This document shows, piece by piece, positions 41,948 to 50,436 of a stretch of DNA of 64,000 nt. The number at the start of each line of letters is the position of its first letter. The first letter of the stretch is position 1. Source of the DNA: a virus; the IMG/VR virus record IMGVR_UViG_3300042327_001260, positions 62,001 through 126,000 of that record, one strand, 5' to 3'. The notes below the pieces were generated by a model that did no database searches, was not told where the DNA came from, and saw nothing but the letters and a program-made list of their open reading frames with translations. The translations under genes were made by a program, and so were the position numbers.

Positions 41948-41955
41948 ATATTTAT
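41948..41955 (+). promoter_or_regulatory. Late-type promoter motif ATATTTAT
   Basis: In GATATATTTATTGA, 36 nt before the ATG at 41992; drives scaffold and capsid. Confidence 0.55.
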
Positions 41956-41991
41956 TGAATAAATAAACGCACGGCGAATTGCATATTAATT

Positions 41992-43440
41992 ATGAGTATG
42001 GAAAAAAATAACTCAATAGTGGAGGAAGCCCTTCTACAAATGAAGGCGGTTGAGGACGCTATTAATGAAAACGCAAAAGGAATACTTGCTTCTACAATGA
42101 AGGAAGAAATCAGTGAATTAGTAAGGGAATCTTTAGGAGGTTCAAAAAAATCAAAAAAGTCTTTGTTCGAACAAGAAGAAGATGACGACGACGACATCGA
42201 TGACGATGACACAGTAGAAGACGACGACGTAGAAGACTTTGATGAAACTGAGTTCGATGCTGAAGTAGGAGTAATGCCTACAGACGTAGCGGATGATAAT
42301 CAAGACGCCATGGCTCCTTTGGATATGACTCAGGCACCTATCTCCGATGTAATTAAAGTATTTAAGGCGATGGGCGACGAGGATGGAATTATTGTTAAAA
42401 AAGATGAAGGTGGAAATATCCACTTGACAGACACTAGCAAAGATTCTGAATACCTTATTCGAATGGATGAAATGGAAAACAACGTTACACCAATGAGAAC
42501 ACAAACAAACGAAAGTGTTTTATATGAGTTACGTTTTGACGATAGTGAAAACCCTATGGGTGATAGTTTTGGATTCACATCTCATAAAGATGATGATTTT
42601 GAAGAATTGTCTTATGAGTTTGATGAAGCTGTTGAAGATCCTACAGATACTTCAGGAGAATCAGGACAACCATTTACTGCAGAAGGAGAATGGTTTGAAA
42701 TGGATGATCCAACAGACACATCATCAGAAACAGGGGCGGCATTCACTGCAGAAGGAAGACGTAACGAAGTTGTTTATGAACTTGAGATTGGCGAAAACTT
42801 TAAACCAAAAGGTAGAGTTGGAAAAATGAAATTCAAATATCCTTCAAAACTTAGAAAAGGAGTTACCGAAATGGGTGATTACGAAGAAGAAAATGAATGG
42901 ATGGAAATGGATGACATGGATGATGAAGGCAAAGCTGGAGAGACTAAAGAAGCAGCAAGAACACTTGGTAACGGAAGAAAATGGGGTAGAAAAGGTTTAC
43001 CAAAACCAAGAACCGCACCAAGACATTTAGAAGTTGAGTCTGTAACTAAAGAAGTTAATTTGTTAAGAGAGAAAAATGAGGAGTACAAAAAAGCTCTTGA
43101 TTTCTTCAGAAATAAGTTAAATGAAGTTGCGGTTTTCAATTCTAACTTGGCTTACTCAACAAGATTGTTCACAGAACATACAACGACAAAACAAGAAAAG
43201 ATAAATATTTTAAGAAGATTTGATAACGTTAACTCAATCAAAGAATCAAAAACTCTTTATCAAACAATTAAATCAGAATTAGGAACTGAATCAACAAATC
43301 CTGGAGTATTTACTGAATCTATCGAAAGAAAGGTTATCAAAACTCCACAAAATGGTTCAGCAGGTAATTTGATTGAAACTAAAACTTATGAGAATCCACA
43401 ATTTTTAAGAATGAAGGATTTGATGAATAAAATAAAATAA
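41992..43440 (+). CDS. Prohead core scaffold protein (T4 gp22-like role)
   Basis: 482 aa, extremely acidic (DDDDDIDDDD at about 62-71), helical at both ends, with repeated DPTDTSGES/GQPFTAEG and DPTDTSSET/GAAFTAEG units. Many L/I-x-E sites (ISE, LRE, LFTE, LETK region) fit cleavage to small peptides by the prohead protease. Located between protease and capsid as in T4. Sequence homology to gp22 is not visible; the role rests on context and composition. Confidence 0.8.
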   Translation: MSMEKNNSIVEEALLQMKAVEDAINENAKGILASTMKEEISELVRESLGGSKKSKKSLFEQEEDDDDDIDDDDTVEDDDVEDFDETEFDAEVGVMPTDVADDNQDAMAPLDMTQAPISDVIKVFKAMGDEDGIIVKKDEGGNIHLTDTSKDSEYLIRMDEMENNVTPMRTQTNESVLYELRFDDSENPMGDSFGFTSHKDDDFEELSYEFDEAVEDPTDTSGESGQPFTAEGEWFEMDDPTDTSSETGAAFTAEGRRNEVVYELEIGENFKPKGRVGKMKFKYPSKLRKGVTEMGDYEEENEWMEMDDMDDEGKAGETKEAARTLGNGRKWGRKGLPKPRTAPRHLEVESVTKEVNLLREKNEEYKKALDFFRNKLNEVAVFNSNLAYSTRLFTEHTTTKQEKINILRRFDNVNSIKESKTLYQTIKSELGTESTNPGVFTESIERKVIKTPQNGSAGNLIETKTYENPQFLRMKDLMNKIK

Positions 43441-43473
43441 ACAAAAAAATAAACTCAATTTAAAAATAAAAAA

Positions 43474-45348
43474 ATGGGAGCATTATTAGAATCAGGTCTT
43501 GTAGGTAACATCGGGTTGAAACACCTTAAAGTTATCAAAGAAGATACAATTAACAAATGGGATCGATTAGGATTCCTAGACGGTCTAAGAGGACACGTTA
43601 AAGAGAACATGGCACAATTATATGAAAACCAAGCATCTCACTTAATCAATGAAGCAGCATCTACTGATAGTTCAGGTTCTTTTGAAACTGTAGTATTTCC
43701 TATCGTAAGAAGAGTATTCTCTAAATTATTGGCTAATGACTTAGTTTCTGTACAAGCAATGAACTTACCTATCGGTAAATTGTTCTACTTTGTACCAAGA
43801 ATTCAAGGTTATGAAACAAGTACTGAACAAACCGCAGCTAATAATTATGATGGTTACGGAACTCATTATTCACCTGTTGGTGCACCTGGTAACACTACAG
43901 GGATTGGTGCAGGATATCCAGGTGGATCAGGTTCTTCATTCAAGAAAAATCTTTATGATTTATTCTACGAAGGAGCTGAAGGACAATTAGATCCTCCAGG
44001 AGTATTTGATTACTCTAAAGGTAAATGGACAGCAGTAACTCAAGATGCTACTGTACAAGTATGGAATGGTTCATCATTAACTGGAGCAACTAACCAATAC
44101 CCTACAGGTACAAACATAAGAAAGGCTATTATTAAACTTTGTGGTTGGACACCAATTGCAGGAAATGGTAAATTAGTTGGTCCTGATGGTTCTGAAGTTG
44201 ACTCTGAGACTTTTCTTTCTGACTTAAGAGTATTTTCTGCTCAACCTAAAGCAACATCTCCATTATCAGCATCAACACCATGTAGCGTTGCGTTTGACAG
44301 TAACAATAACCCTAATTCATTATTATTTAGAGTTGTTACTCAACAATACGGACAAGGTATTGTTGGACCTACTTCAACATTAACAGATGTACCTTATCCA
44401 TCGGAAGGTAATGGTGGTTCATACTACAATATTTGTTCTCAAAATGGATGTATCTTCTTAGAAGTTGATTTATCATGTCCGGCATGTGCCGATTGTGGAT
44501 CAACATCATTGGATGGTTACACAGGAACTACATTGACAGGTCCTTTAAGTGGTGACGCATTTACAGTAGTTTGGAGAAGATATGCAAACTTAGAATTCGA
44601 AGATCAAATTGGTGAGGTTTCTTTCGATTTAGAATCAGTAACTGTTTCTGTAACTGAAAGAAAACTAAGAGCACAATGGTCACCTGAATTGGCACAAGAC
44701 GTTTCAGCATTCCATAACATCGACGCTGAGGCTGAATTAACGGCATTATTGTCTGAGCAAGTGGCGGCTGAAATCGATAGAGAAATCTTGAGAGACCTTA
44801 GAAAAGGAGCAGCTTGGAATTTACGTTGGGATTACAACGGATGGAGAAGAGTACAAGGAGTTAATTCATATACTCAAAAAGATTGGAACCAAACATTAAT
44901 TACAGCAATCAACCAATTGTCAGCACAAATTCACAAATCTACTTTGAGAGGTGGTGCTAACTGGATCGTTGTATCTTCTGAGGTTTCTGCAATCTTTGAT
45001 GACTTAGAATACTTCCACGTATCTAACGCTTCACCTGAGCAAGATCAATACAACATGGGTATTGAAAGAGTTGGTACTCTTGCAGGACGTTACCAAGTGT
45101 ATAGAGATCCTTACTTCCCATCAAATCAAATTTTGATTGGACACAAAGGAACATCATTGTTAGACACAGGTTATGTTTACGCACCGTACGTACCTCTACA
45201 ATTAACACCTACAATGTATAACCCATTCAACTTTACACCTATCAAAGGTATAATGACAAGATACGCTAAGAAAATGGTTAACAACCGTTTCTACGGACGT
45301 ATCACAGTTGATGGAGTTAGAACATTTGACTTGAGAGAATTGAGATAA
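43474..45348 (+). CDS. Major capsid protein (T4 gp23-like)
   Basis: 624 aa. N-terminal segment AQLYENQASHLINE ends in I58-N-E60 followed by Ala, aligning with the gp23 maturation site after E65. Next comes FPIVRRVFSKLLANDLVSVQAM, the conserved gp23 start of the HK97 fold. Conserved late parts are EIDREILRDLRKG, GGANWIVVSSEV, GRYQVYRDPYF, and VYAPYVPLQLTP. About 230 residues in the middle look like an insertion with a Cys cluster (CSQNGCIF, SCPACADCG). Codons are more C/G-ending than in neighbours, as in highly expressed genes. Confidence 0.95.
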   Translation: MGALLESGLVGNIGLKHLKVIKEDTINKWDRLGFLDGLRGHVKENMAQLYENQASHLINEAASTDSSGSFETVVFPIVRRVFSKLLANDLVSVQAMNLPIGKLFYFVPRIQGYETSTEQTAANNYDGYGTHYSPVGAPGNTTGIGAGYPGGSGSSFKKNLYDLFYEGAEGQLDPPGVFDYSKGKWTAVTQDATVQVWNGSSLTGATNQYPTGTNIRKAIIKLCGWTPIAGNGKLVGPDGSEVDSETFLSDLRVFSAQPKATSPLSASTPCSVAFDSNNNPNSLLFRVVTQQYGQGIVGPTSTLTDVPYPSEGNGGSYYNICSQNGCIFLEVDLSCPACADCGSTSLDGYTGTTLTGPLSGDAFTVVWRRYANLEFEDQIGEVSFDLESVTVSVTERKLRAQWSPELAQDVSAFHNIDAEAELTALLSEQVAAEIDREILRDLRKGAAWNLRWDYNGWRRVQGVNSYTQKDWNQTLITAINQLSAQIHKSTLRGGANWIVVSSEVSAIFDDLEYFHVSNASPEQDQYNMGIERVGTLAGRYQVYRDPYFPSNQILIGHKGTSLLDTGYVYAPYVPLQLTPTMYNPFNFTPIKGIMTRYAKKMVNNRFYGRITVDGVRTFDLRELR

Positions 45349-45369
45349 TCAATTAAAATTGAATAAGAG

Positions 45370-45400
45370 AAAAGGAGACAAGAAATTGTCTCCTTTTTTG
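45370..45400 (+). terminator. Rho-independent terminator after capsid gene
   Basis: AAAGGAGACA-AGAAAT-TGTCTCCTTT followed by TTT, 22 nt after the capsid stop. Confidence 0.9.
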
Positions 45401-45471
45401 TTTTTGCTAATTCATAATAATAATATATTCAACCATTTTAATTAATGATTGATAATAAATAATTTCATAAG

Positions 45472-45478
45472 TATTTAT
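45472..45478 (+). promoter_or_regulatory. Late-type promoter motif GTATTTATTA
   Basis: TATTTAT 17 nt before the ATG at 45496. Confidence 0.4.
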
Positions 45479-45495
45479 TAATAAAATAATCACCT

Positions 45496-47565
45496 ATGAA
45501 AAATTCTCTATTTATTTTTTTCCTTATACTAACAAGTTTTTTTGTTAGATCACAAGTAAGTTCTTATACGTTTGGAACATCAACCGGAACTTATACACCG
45601 ATAGTTGGTGGTAGTAATTACGATAACTTTACAAGTTGGTCAAATACAAACTTTTTGGATGATAATAATTCAACCGCATTAGAATCTATAGGGTTTAACT
45701 TTGTTTATAATGGAACGACGTATACTCAATTTGCGGTTAATACTAATGGATTTATAACATTAGGAGCATTACCAACCAATAGTTATTTTCCACTATCAAC
45801 AGGAACGTCAAATAATGTTATATCGGCAATGGGTAATGACATAGTAGGTCGTGGGTCGTTATTGGCGAATAGAACTTCAGGTAGTGCGGTTATTACGATA
45901 ACTGGTGGTGATATATCTTTAATATCGGTAGGGGATAAAGTGAGTGGTACGGGTATTCCTGCAGGTGCCACAGTATTATCTAAAACCGCAACAACTGTCA
46001 CAATTTCTGCAAATGCAACAAGTGGGGGTACCGGATTTCATTTTAGATTTAGTAGGTCAACATTCGGTATCAGATTTCAAACAATAGGAACGTCTCCTAA
46101 TAGGACATTAGTTGTACAATGGACAGGTTGGCAAAGATACACCACAACAGGTGGATTTGGGGAGTTATATAACTTTCAGATAAGATTAAATGAGACGACT
46201 AACACAATTAATACTGTCTATAATATACAAGGACCAACAAGTGCTACCGCAAGGACGTTTGAGGTAGGTTTAAGAGGGTCCTCAAACACTGATTTTAATA
46301 ATAGAACAACCACAACAAATTGGGCATCAACAACCGCAGGTACTTTAAATAGCTCAAGTGTAACACTTTCAAGTACAGTTAAACCAACTTCAGGATTAAT
46401 ATATACGTGGACACCACCCGTTATTCCTGTTTGTTCAGGAACACCAAATCCAGGAAACACACTTTCTTCTTCATTAACAACATCACCAAACGGAACCGTA
46501 AACCTCTCACTGCAAAACACTACAACAGGTACGGGAGTAACTTATCAGTGGCAGAGTAGTCAAGATAATTCAACATGGACAAACTTTGGAGCGTCATCCT
46601 CTACCCAAACATCACCACCAATTACATCGCCTACTTGGTTTAGATCTACCGTTACTTGTTCAGGAAATAGCGGGATATCAACACCTATTCAAATAACATT
46701 ATCATATTGTACATATAACATAACTAATAATGACCCTACAGGTATTACTTCTGTAACGTTTGGTACAATATCAAATACAAGTATTGGTAATCCAGCCTAC
46801 AGTGATTTTACCACACAATCAACTGCCGTAGAACAAGGTGGGATTTATCAATTAAATGTTAAAGTAAACACAGACGGTAATTGGACAGTAAATACAAAAG
46901 TTTGGATAGATTGGAACCAAAATTACATATTTGAAGTAGGAGAAGAGTATTCTTTGGGTAGTGCATTAAACACTACTAATGGAATTACATCATTATCCCC
47001 TTTAAATATAACTGTACCAAACGGAGCGACTTTAGGAGACACTCGAATGAGAATAGTATCAGTTGAAGCCAGTGATCCAGCGCCACTATCGTGTGGTACA
47101 CAACTTTATGGTGAGGCTGAGGATTATAAACTATCAATAATACCACCAACAGGTCTTCCTGTAGAGTTAATATACTTTGACGGTTTCGGATATCAACATT
47201 ACAACTCTTTAAAGTGGTCAACTGCATCTGAATATAATTCGGATTACTTTTTACTTGAAAGAAGTGTGGATGGGGAACAATGGGATTATGTTGGGACTAC
47301 AAAAGCAACGGGAAATAGTACACAAGTGGTTAATTACTTATATGTGGATAATTTTAGATTTAATGGATTTGTTTATTACAAATTAAATCAGTTTGATTTT
47401 GATGGGAATTTTAAAACATACGGCCCAATATCAATTAATAACACATACACAAATAAAAAGGTAACGAAATATATTAACCTTATAGGCCAAGAAGTTAATT
47501 CAGATACAAAAGGATTTATATTTGAGGTGTATGAAGATGGTACTATGAAAAAGATTATTAGATGA
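45496..47565 (+). CDS. Secreted surface protein with GEVED domain and T9SS type A-like sorting end
   Basis: 689 aa with a signal peptide (MKNSLFIFFLILTSFFVRSQ). N-terminal beta region shares IGFNFVYNGTTYTQFAVNTNG with the 3361 protein. Ig-like segments follow. A GEVED domain is at about 475-550 (VWIDWNQNYIFEVGEEY, CGTQLYGEAEDYKL). The last ~135 residues, LPVELIYFDGF, LKWSTASEYNSDYFLLERS, YYKLNQFDFDG and INLIGQEV...KKIIR, are the pattern of T9SS type A cargo. Expected route: Sec, then T9SS, to the host surface. Directly downstream of the capsid gene and with its own late-type motif. The role is unknown. Confidence 0.88.
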   Translation: MKNSLFIFFLILTSFFVRSQVSSYTFGTSTGTYTPIVGGSNYDNFTSWSNTNFLDDNNSTALESIGFNFVYNGTTYTQFAVNTNGFITLGALPTNSYFPLSTGTSNNVISAMGNDIVGRGSLLANRTSGSAVITITGGDISLISVGDKVSGTGIPAGATVLSKTATTVTISANATSGGTGFHFRFSRSTFGIRFQTIGTSPNRTLVVQWTGWQRYTTTGGFGELYNFQIRLNETTNTINTVYNIQGPTSATARTFEVGLRGSSNTDFNNRTTTTNWASTTAGTLNSSSVTLSSTVKPTSGLIYTWTPPVIPVCSGTPNPGNTLSSSLTTSPNGTVNLSLQNTTTGTGVTYQWQSSQDNSTWTNFGASSSTQTSPPITSPTWFRSTVTCSGNSGISTPIQITLSYCTYNITNNDPTGITSVTFGTISNTSIGNPAYSDFTTQSTAVEQGGIYQLNVKVNTDGNWTVNTKVWIDWNQNYIFEVGEEYSLGSALNTTNGITSLSPLNITVPNGATLGDTRMRIVSVEASDPAPLSCGTQLYGEAEDYKLSIIPPTGLPVELIYFDGFGYQHYNSLKWSTASEYNSDYFLLERSVDGEQWDYVGTTKATGNSTQVVNYLYVDNFRFNGFVYYKLNQFDFDGNFKTYGPISINNTYTNKKVTKYINLIGQEVNSDTKGFIFEVYEDGTMKKIIR

Positions 47566-47572
47566 TATTTAT
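47565..47572 (+). promoter_or_regulatory. Late-type promoter motif ATATTTAT
   Basis: Overlaps the previous stop; 5 nt (AGAAT) before the ATG at 47578. Confidence 0.55.
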
Positions 47573-47577
47573 AGAAT

Positions 47578-48294
47578 ATGATAGATGAAATTATAAAAAG
47601 AATATTAAGAGAGGCTGATTCTACAAGTAGATATGCTGGTTATTATAATGGTCCTTTAAGTATGGGTGAAATAGAATGGGATAAACAATCACTAGCACCA
47701 TTTAATCAAAAAGTTTCAAAATTTTATAATCCAGAATTAGAGTATGATAGTTATGACGGAAGTTTAGAATCACATAAAAAAAATATAAAAAAATTAGAAT
47801 CAAAATCCCGTCAAATTTCTAGGTATAATAAAACACATAAAAAAGAAAACGATGAGGATGGAGGTGTTATAAATCAAACGCCAGGAAAAAATAAAAAAAT
47901 TGTACCCATAAAAGAGTGGGTTGAATTAGATAGTATTATACTAAATGAAGATTTAGCGGTTTGGTTTGGAACAAAAAAGAAACCAAAGGGTTCTAAACAA
48001 CCAAAAGGTCCGTGGGTAGATATTTGTAGAAAAGTTAACGGTAAACACCCCCCTTGTGGTAGAGCGGATGCTGATAGTAAATCATACCCTAAATGTAGAG
48101 CAGTAGGAGTCGCAGGTAAAATGTCAGATTCACAGAAAAAAGCGGCTTGCCAACAAAAAAGAAGAGCCGAGAAAAAAGACACTCAAACAGGTAAAGGACA
48201 AAAACCTGTTATGACTCATTATGAGACAAAAAAGAAAAGGACTCAAAAAGAGTCCTTAGAAATTGTTGTAAGAAATATCTTGAATAATTTTTAA
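47578..48294 (+). CDS. Leader-bearing protein with DUF5872-like C-terminal domain
   Basis: 238 aa. Leader MIDEIIKRILREADS with L10-R-E12. The C-terminal region (LAVWFGTKKKP, GPWVDICRKVNGKHPPCGR, YPKCRAVGVAGKMSDSQKKAA) matches a Cys/Lys-rich phage domain resembling DUF5872. It is very basic, so DNA contact inside the head is plausible. The final 15 residues (SLEIVVRNILNNF) again look leader-like. It converges on the - strand genes with a 4-nt overlap. Confidence 0.7.
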   Translation: MIDEIIKRILREADSTSRYAGYYNGPLSMGEIEWDKQSLAPFNQKVSKFYNPELEYDSYDGSLESHKKNIKKLESKSRQISRYNKTHKKENDEDGGVINQTPGKNKKIVPIKEWVELDSIILNEDLAVWFGTKKKPKGSKQPKGPWVDICRKVNGKHPPCGRADADSKSYPKCRAVGVAGKMSDSQKKAACQQKRRAEKKDTQTGKGQKPVMTHYETKKKRTQKESLEIVVRNILNNF

Positions 48295-48737
48295 CAATAC
48301 GCCCCTGAACAACGTTTTTTACCGTCAAGTCCTGGTTTTGTGCCTTTACAAACTTGGACTGCGTATCCATTTGCGTAGGCACTAGGGTAAACATCAAACT
48401 TAGATTTTGCTGCGGCTTTACCTCTCGCACATAATTTAGTGCCTGATTTTTTTCTACCTTCTTCAATCATATCGTCATCCTCTTCATCATGATTTCCTTC
48501 ACCATTCATTTCATTCATAATAAAATCAAATACTTGATCCATATTATTTTTTGCTTCTGCAATATGATCCTGAGCCCAATCATGTCCATGTTCTAAGATA
48601 GATTCAACCTCTTCTTTGTCCATATCTAATAACATGTCACATTGACGTTTCATTTGTTCTAAATTTGAAAAAAACATATATCTACTTGATTCATGTTCTT
48701 CTCTAATAACCTTTCTAATAATTCTATTTAAATTCAT
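48291..48737 (-). CDS. Leader-bearing protein with small Cys/Lys-rich C-terminal domain
   Basis: 148 aa from MNLNRIIRKVIREEHESS; upstream in-frame ATG at 48767 is less likely because the leader begins here. I11-R-E13 is the predicted cut. The middle is acidic. The C-terminus (KLCARGKAAAKSKFDVYPSAYANGYAVQVC in parts, then GKKRCSGAYC) matches a small domain common in phage proteins. It converges with the 47578 gene, whose product has the same architecture: leader, acidic part, basic Cys domain. Confidence 0.7.
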   Translation of the reverse strand: MNLNRIIRKVIREEHESSRYMFFSNLEQMKRQCDMLLDMDKEEVESILEHGHDWAQDHIAEAKNNMDQVFDFIMNEMNGEGNHDEEDDDMIEEGRKKSGTKLCARGKAAAKSKFDVYPSAYANGYAVQVCKGTKPGLDGKKRCSGAYC

Positions 48738-48741
48738 AATA

Positions 48742-48924
48742 TTATGAGTATAAACCGTTCGTTCCACCTAATTGGATCATGTTTAGTTGTGTTACCGTTC
48801 CACCTGTTAAATCGCTAAACACGGGGTGCGGTGGTATAATTTGGATAACTTGTGACCCAGTCGCTCCCGTACTACAAATTAATTCACAAACTATACTTTC
48901 TGTATTTGCACTTTTATCTGCCAT
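48742..48924 (-). CDS. Small hypothetical protein, 60 aa
   Basis: Begins MADKSANTESIVCELICSTG; Thr/Ile/Gly-rich with PPHPVFSDLTGGTVTQLN. Not recognised. Fits exactly between neighbours (11 and 4 nt gaps) in a leftward tail operon, so probably real; perhaps a small virion component. Confidence 0.5.
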   Translation of the reverse strand: MADKSANTESIVCELICSTGATGSQVIQIIPPHPVFSDLTGGTVTQLNMIQLGGTNGLYS

Positions 48925-48935
48925 AATTATATTTT

Positions 48936-50414
48936 TTATTTTTTATTTACTATTTGAAATTGTAACTCTCTTTTATAAGTATCTACGTTTCTGTCTGAAA
49001 CCACTTTAATGTCTACAAAATATTCATTAGGTATTTTGTCTTTTGTGTCAAACATAAAATAATATGCGTCAGGAGTTCTGTTTATCATAGTCCAATCTTG
49101 AACTTGTACTTCAGTGTTCGCACCTTCTCTAACATAAATTCTATAATACGCTTCAATATTTTCTAAAACATCTTTAGATGAATATGCCTTTTTTATTGTA
49201 ACGTTAACTTTTCTTAAGTCAGTGTTTAGTATTTTTTCGTTTTGTTTAATACCATTAAAACTAAATCCGTATATATTAGGACTATTGGTTAGAGTGCCTA
49301 TTTTATAGTTACCATTTTTCTTTAAAAGTACAAATTCATTTTCTGCATCATCAATAGGAACCCCATTAACGGACAATCCTTTCCATATATCATAATAAAG
49401 ACAAGGAATCGAACTACTTGTTAATCCATTAATATCTACTTTATAAACTCCTTTTGTGACCAAACATGTTGAAAGTCCTGTGTAAGGTAACACATAATTA
49501 CCATTAACATCAACAATATCTACAGTTGGGTTTGAGTCAAAACTAACCGCATTACCATTTTCATAAACATATAGATATAAACTATTATTGTTTCCGGCAT
49601 AAAACGCATTTCTATCGTCCAAGATTAAATCATCGTAAACGGTTTCTAAAAAAGGTTCATAAAATGTTTGAGTATGAGGAGAAAAGAATCCAACAGAATA
49701 GTTTTCAGACATACCTGATATGTTTTCCACTTGAGGATAAAATGCAATCCCCCAACCAGTAACGTTTGTTAATGTACCATCTAAAATTGCATTTATTTCG
49801 TTGGACATATTAAATTCTATATCCTCGTTACCAAACTCAAAGTGTTGTGTTGCAACTATCGTAAGTCCACTAAAATTAAGCCCTGTGGTTCCCGTCAATG
49901 AGTTAGTATTATCGTAGATTCCCGGATAACTCCAATCAGAAATTGTTGTTGTCTGAAACCAATTAACAGGCCTAGTCGAAAACGACCTATCGTTAAGGTT
50001 CGTTATATTAAAATCATAATAATCATAACCAACACCTGAATCCCAATTTTGCGGATTACCTGTTGATCCGGAAGTCTTTGGTATTCTAAACAAAACTAAA
50101 TCAAATGATGTTGCCCTTCTTCTACCTTGCGATGTCGTATCATTTAATAATTCCTTATCAAAAAATGATGTGTTAGTTATTCTAAGTGTGTGTTTAAAAT
50201 TTATACCACAATTTTTTGAGATAATTTTTTGGTTTATCTGACTTGTTAAACCACTTAAATCTATATTAAAAATATAGCGACTAAATCCTATGGGTGCAGA
50301 ACTATTGTTTGCTTTGCCATAAAATAACTCGATAATCGGATTTCTTCCGGTATTCGTATAAGAATTAAACATAAGGGTATCCGACTTATCAAAGTATGAT
50401 CTATATATTGACAT
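48936..50414 (-). CDS. Putative tail or baseplate structural protein, 492 aa
   Basis: Beta-rich, with Asn, Ser, Tyr and Gly throughout and no signal peptide. Begins MSIYRSYFDKSDTLMFNSYT and ends in Ig-like strands (YRIYVREGANTEVQVQDWTM). Composition and position next to the gp5-like gene suggest a structural protein of baseplate, fibre or tail. No domain recognised with certainty. The late-type motif lies 13 nt upstream. Confidence 0.6.
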   Translation of the reverse strand: MSIYRSYFDKSDTLMFNSYTNTGRNPIIELFYGKANNSSAPIGFSRYIFNIDLSGLTSQINQKIISKNCGINFKHTLRITNTSFFDKELLNDTTSQGRRRATSFDLVLFRIPKTSGSTGNPQNWDSGVGYDYYDFNITNLNDRSFSTRPVNWFQTTTISDWSYPGIYDNTNSLTGTTGLNFSGLTIVATQHFEFGNEDIEFNMSNEINAILDGTLTNVTGWGIAFYPQVENISGMSENYSVGFFSPHTQTFYEPFLETVYDDLILDDRNAFYAGNNNSLYLYVYENGNAVSFDSNPTVDIVDVNGNYVLPYTGLSTCLVTKGVYKVDINGLTSSSIPCLYYDIWKGLSVNGVPIDDAENEFVLLKKNGNYKIGTLTNSPNIYGFSFNGIKQNEKILNTDLRKVNVTIKKAYSSKDVLENIEAYYRIYVREGANTEVQVQDWTMINRTPDAYYFMFDTKDKIPNEYFVDIKVVSDRNVDTYKRELQFQIVNKK

Positions 50415-50427
50415 ATTAACTTTTTTA

Positions 50428-50435
50428 TATAAATA
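50428..50435 (-). promoter_or_regulatory. Late-type promoter motif on - strand
   Basis: Reads TATTTATA on the coding strand, 13 nt before the start at 50414. Confidence 0.5.
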
Positions 50436-50436
50436 C

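Noticed and set aside
48237-48257. Hairpin AAGGACT...AGTCCTT near the end of the 47578 gene as a terminator
   Set aside because: It lies in the coding sequence before the stop and has no T-run on either strand directly after the stem.
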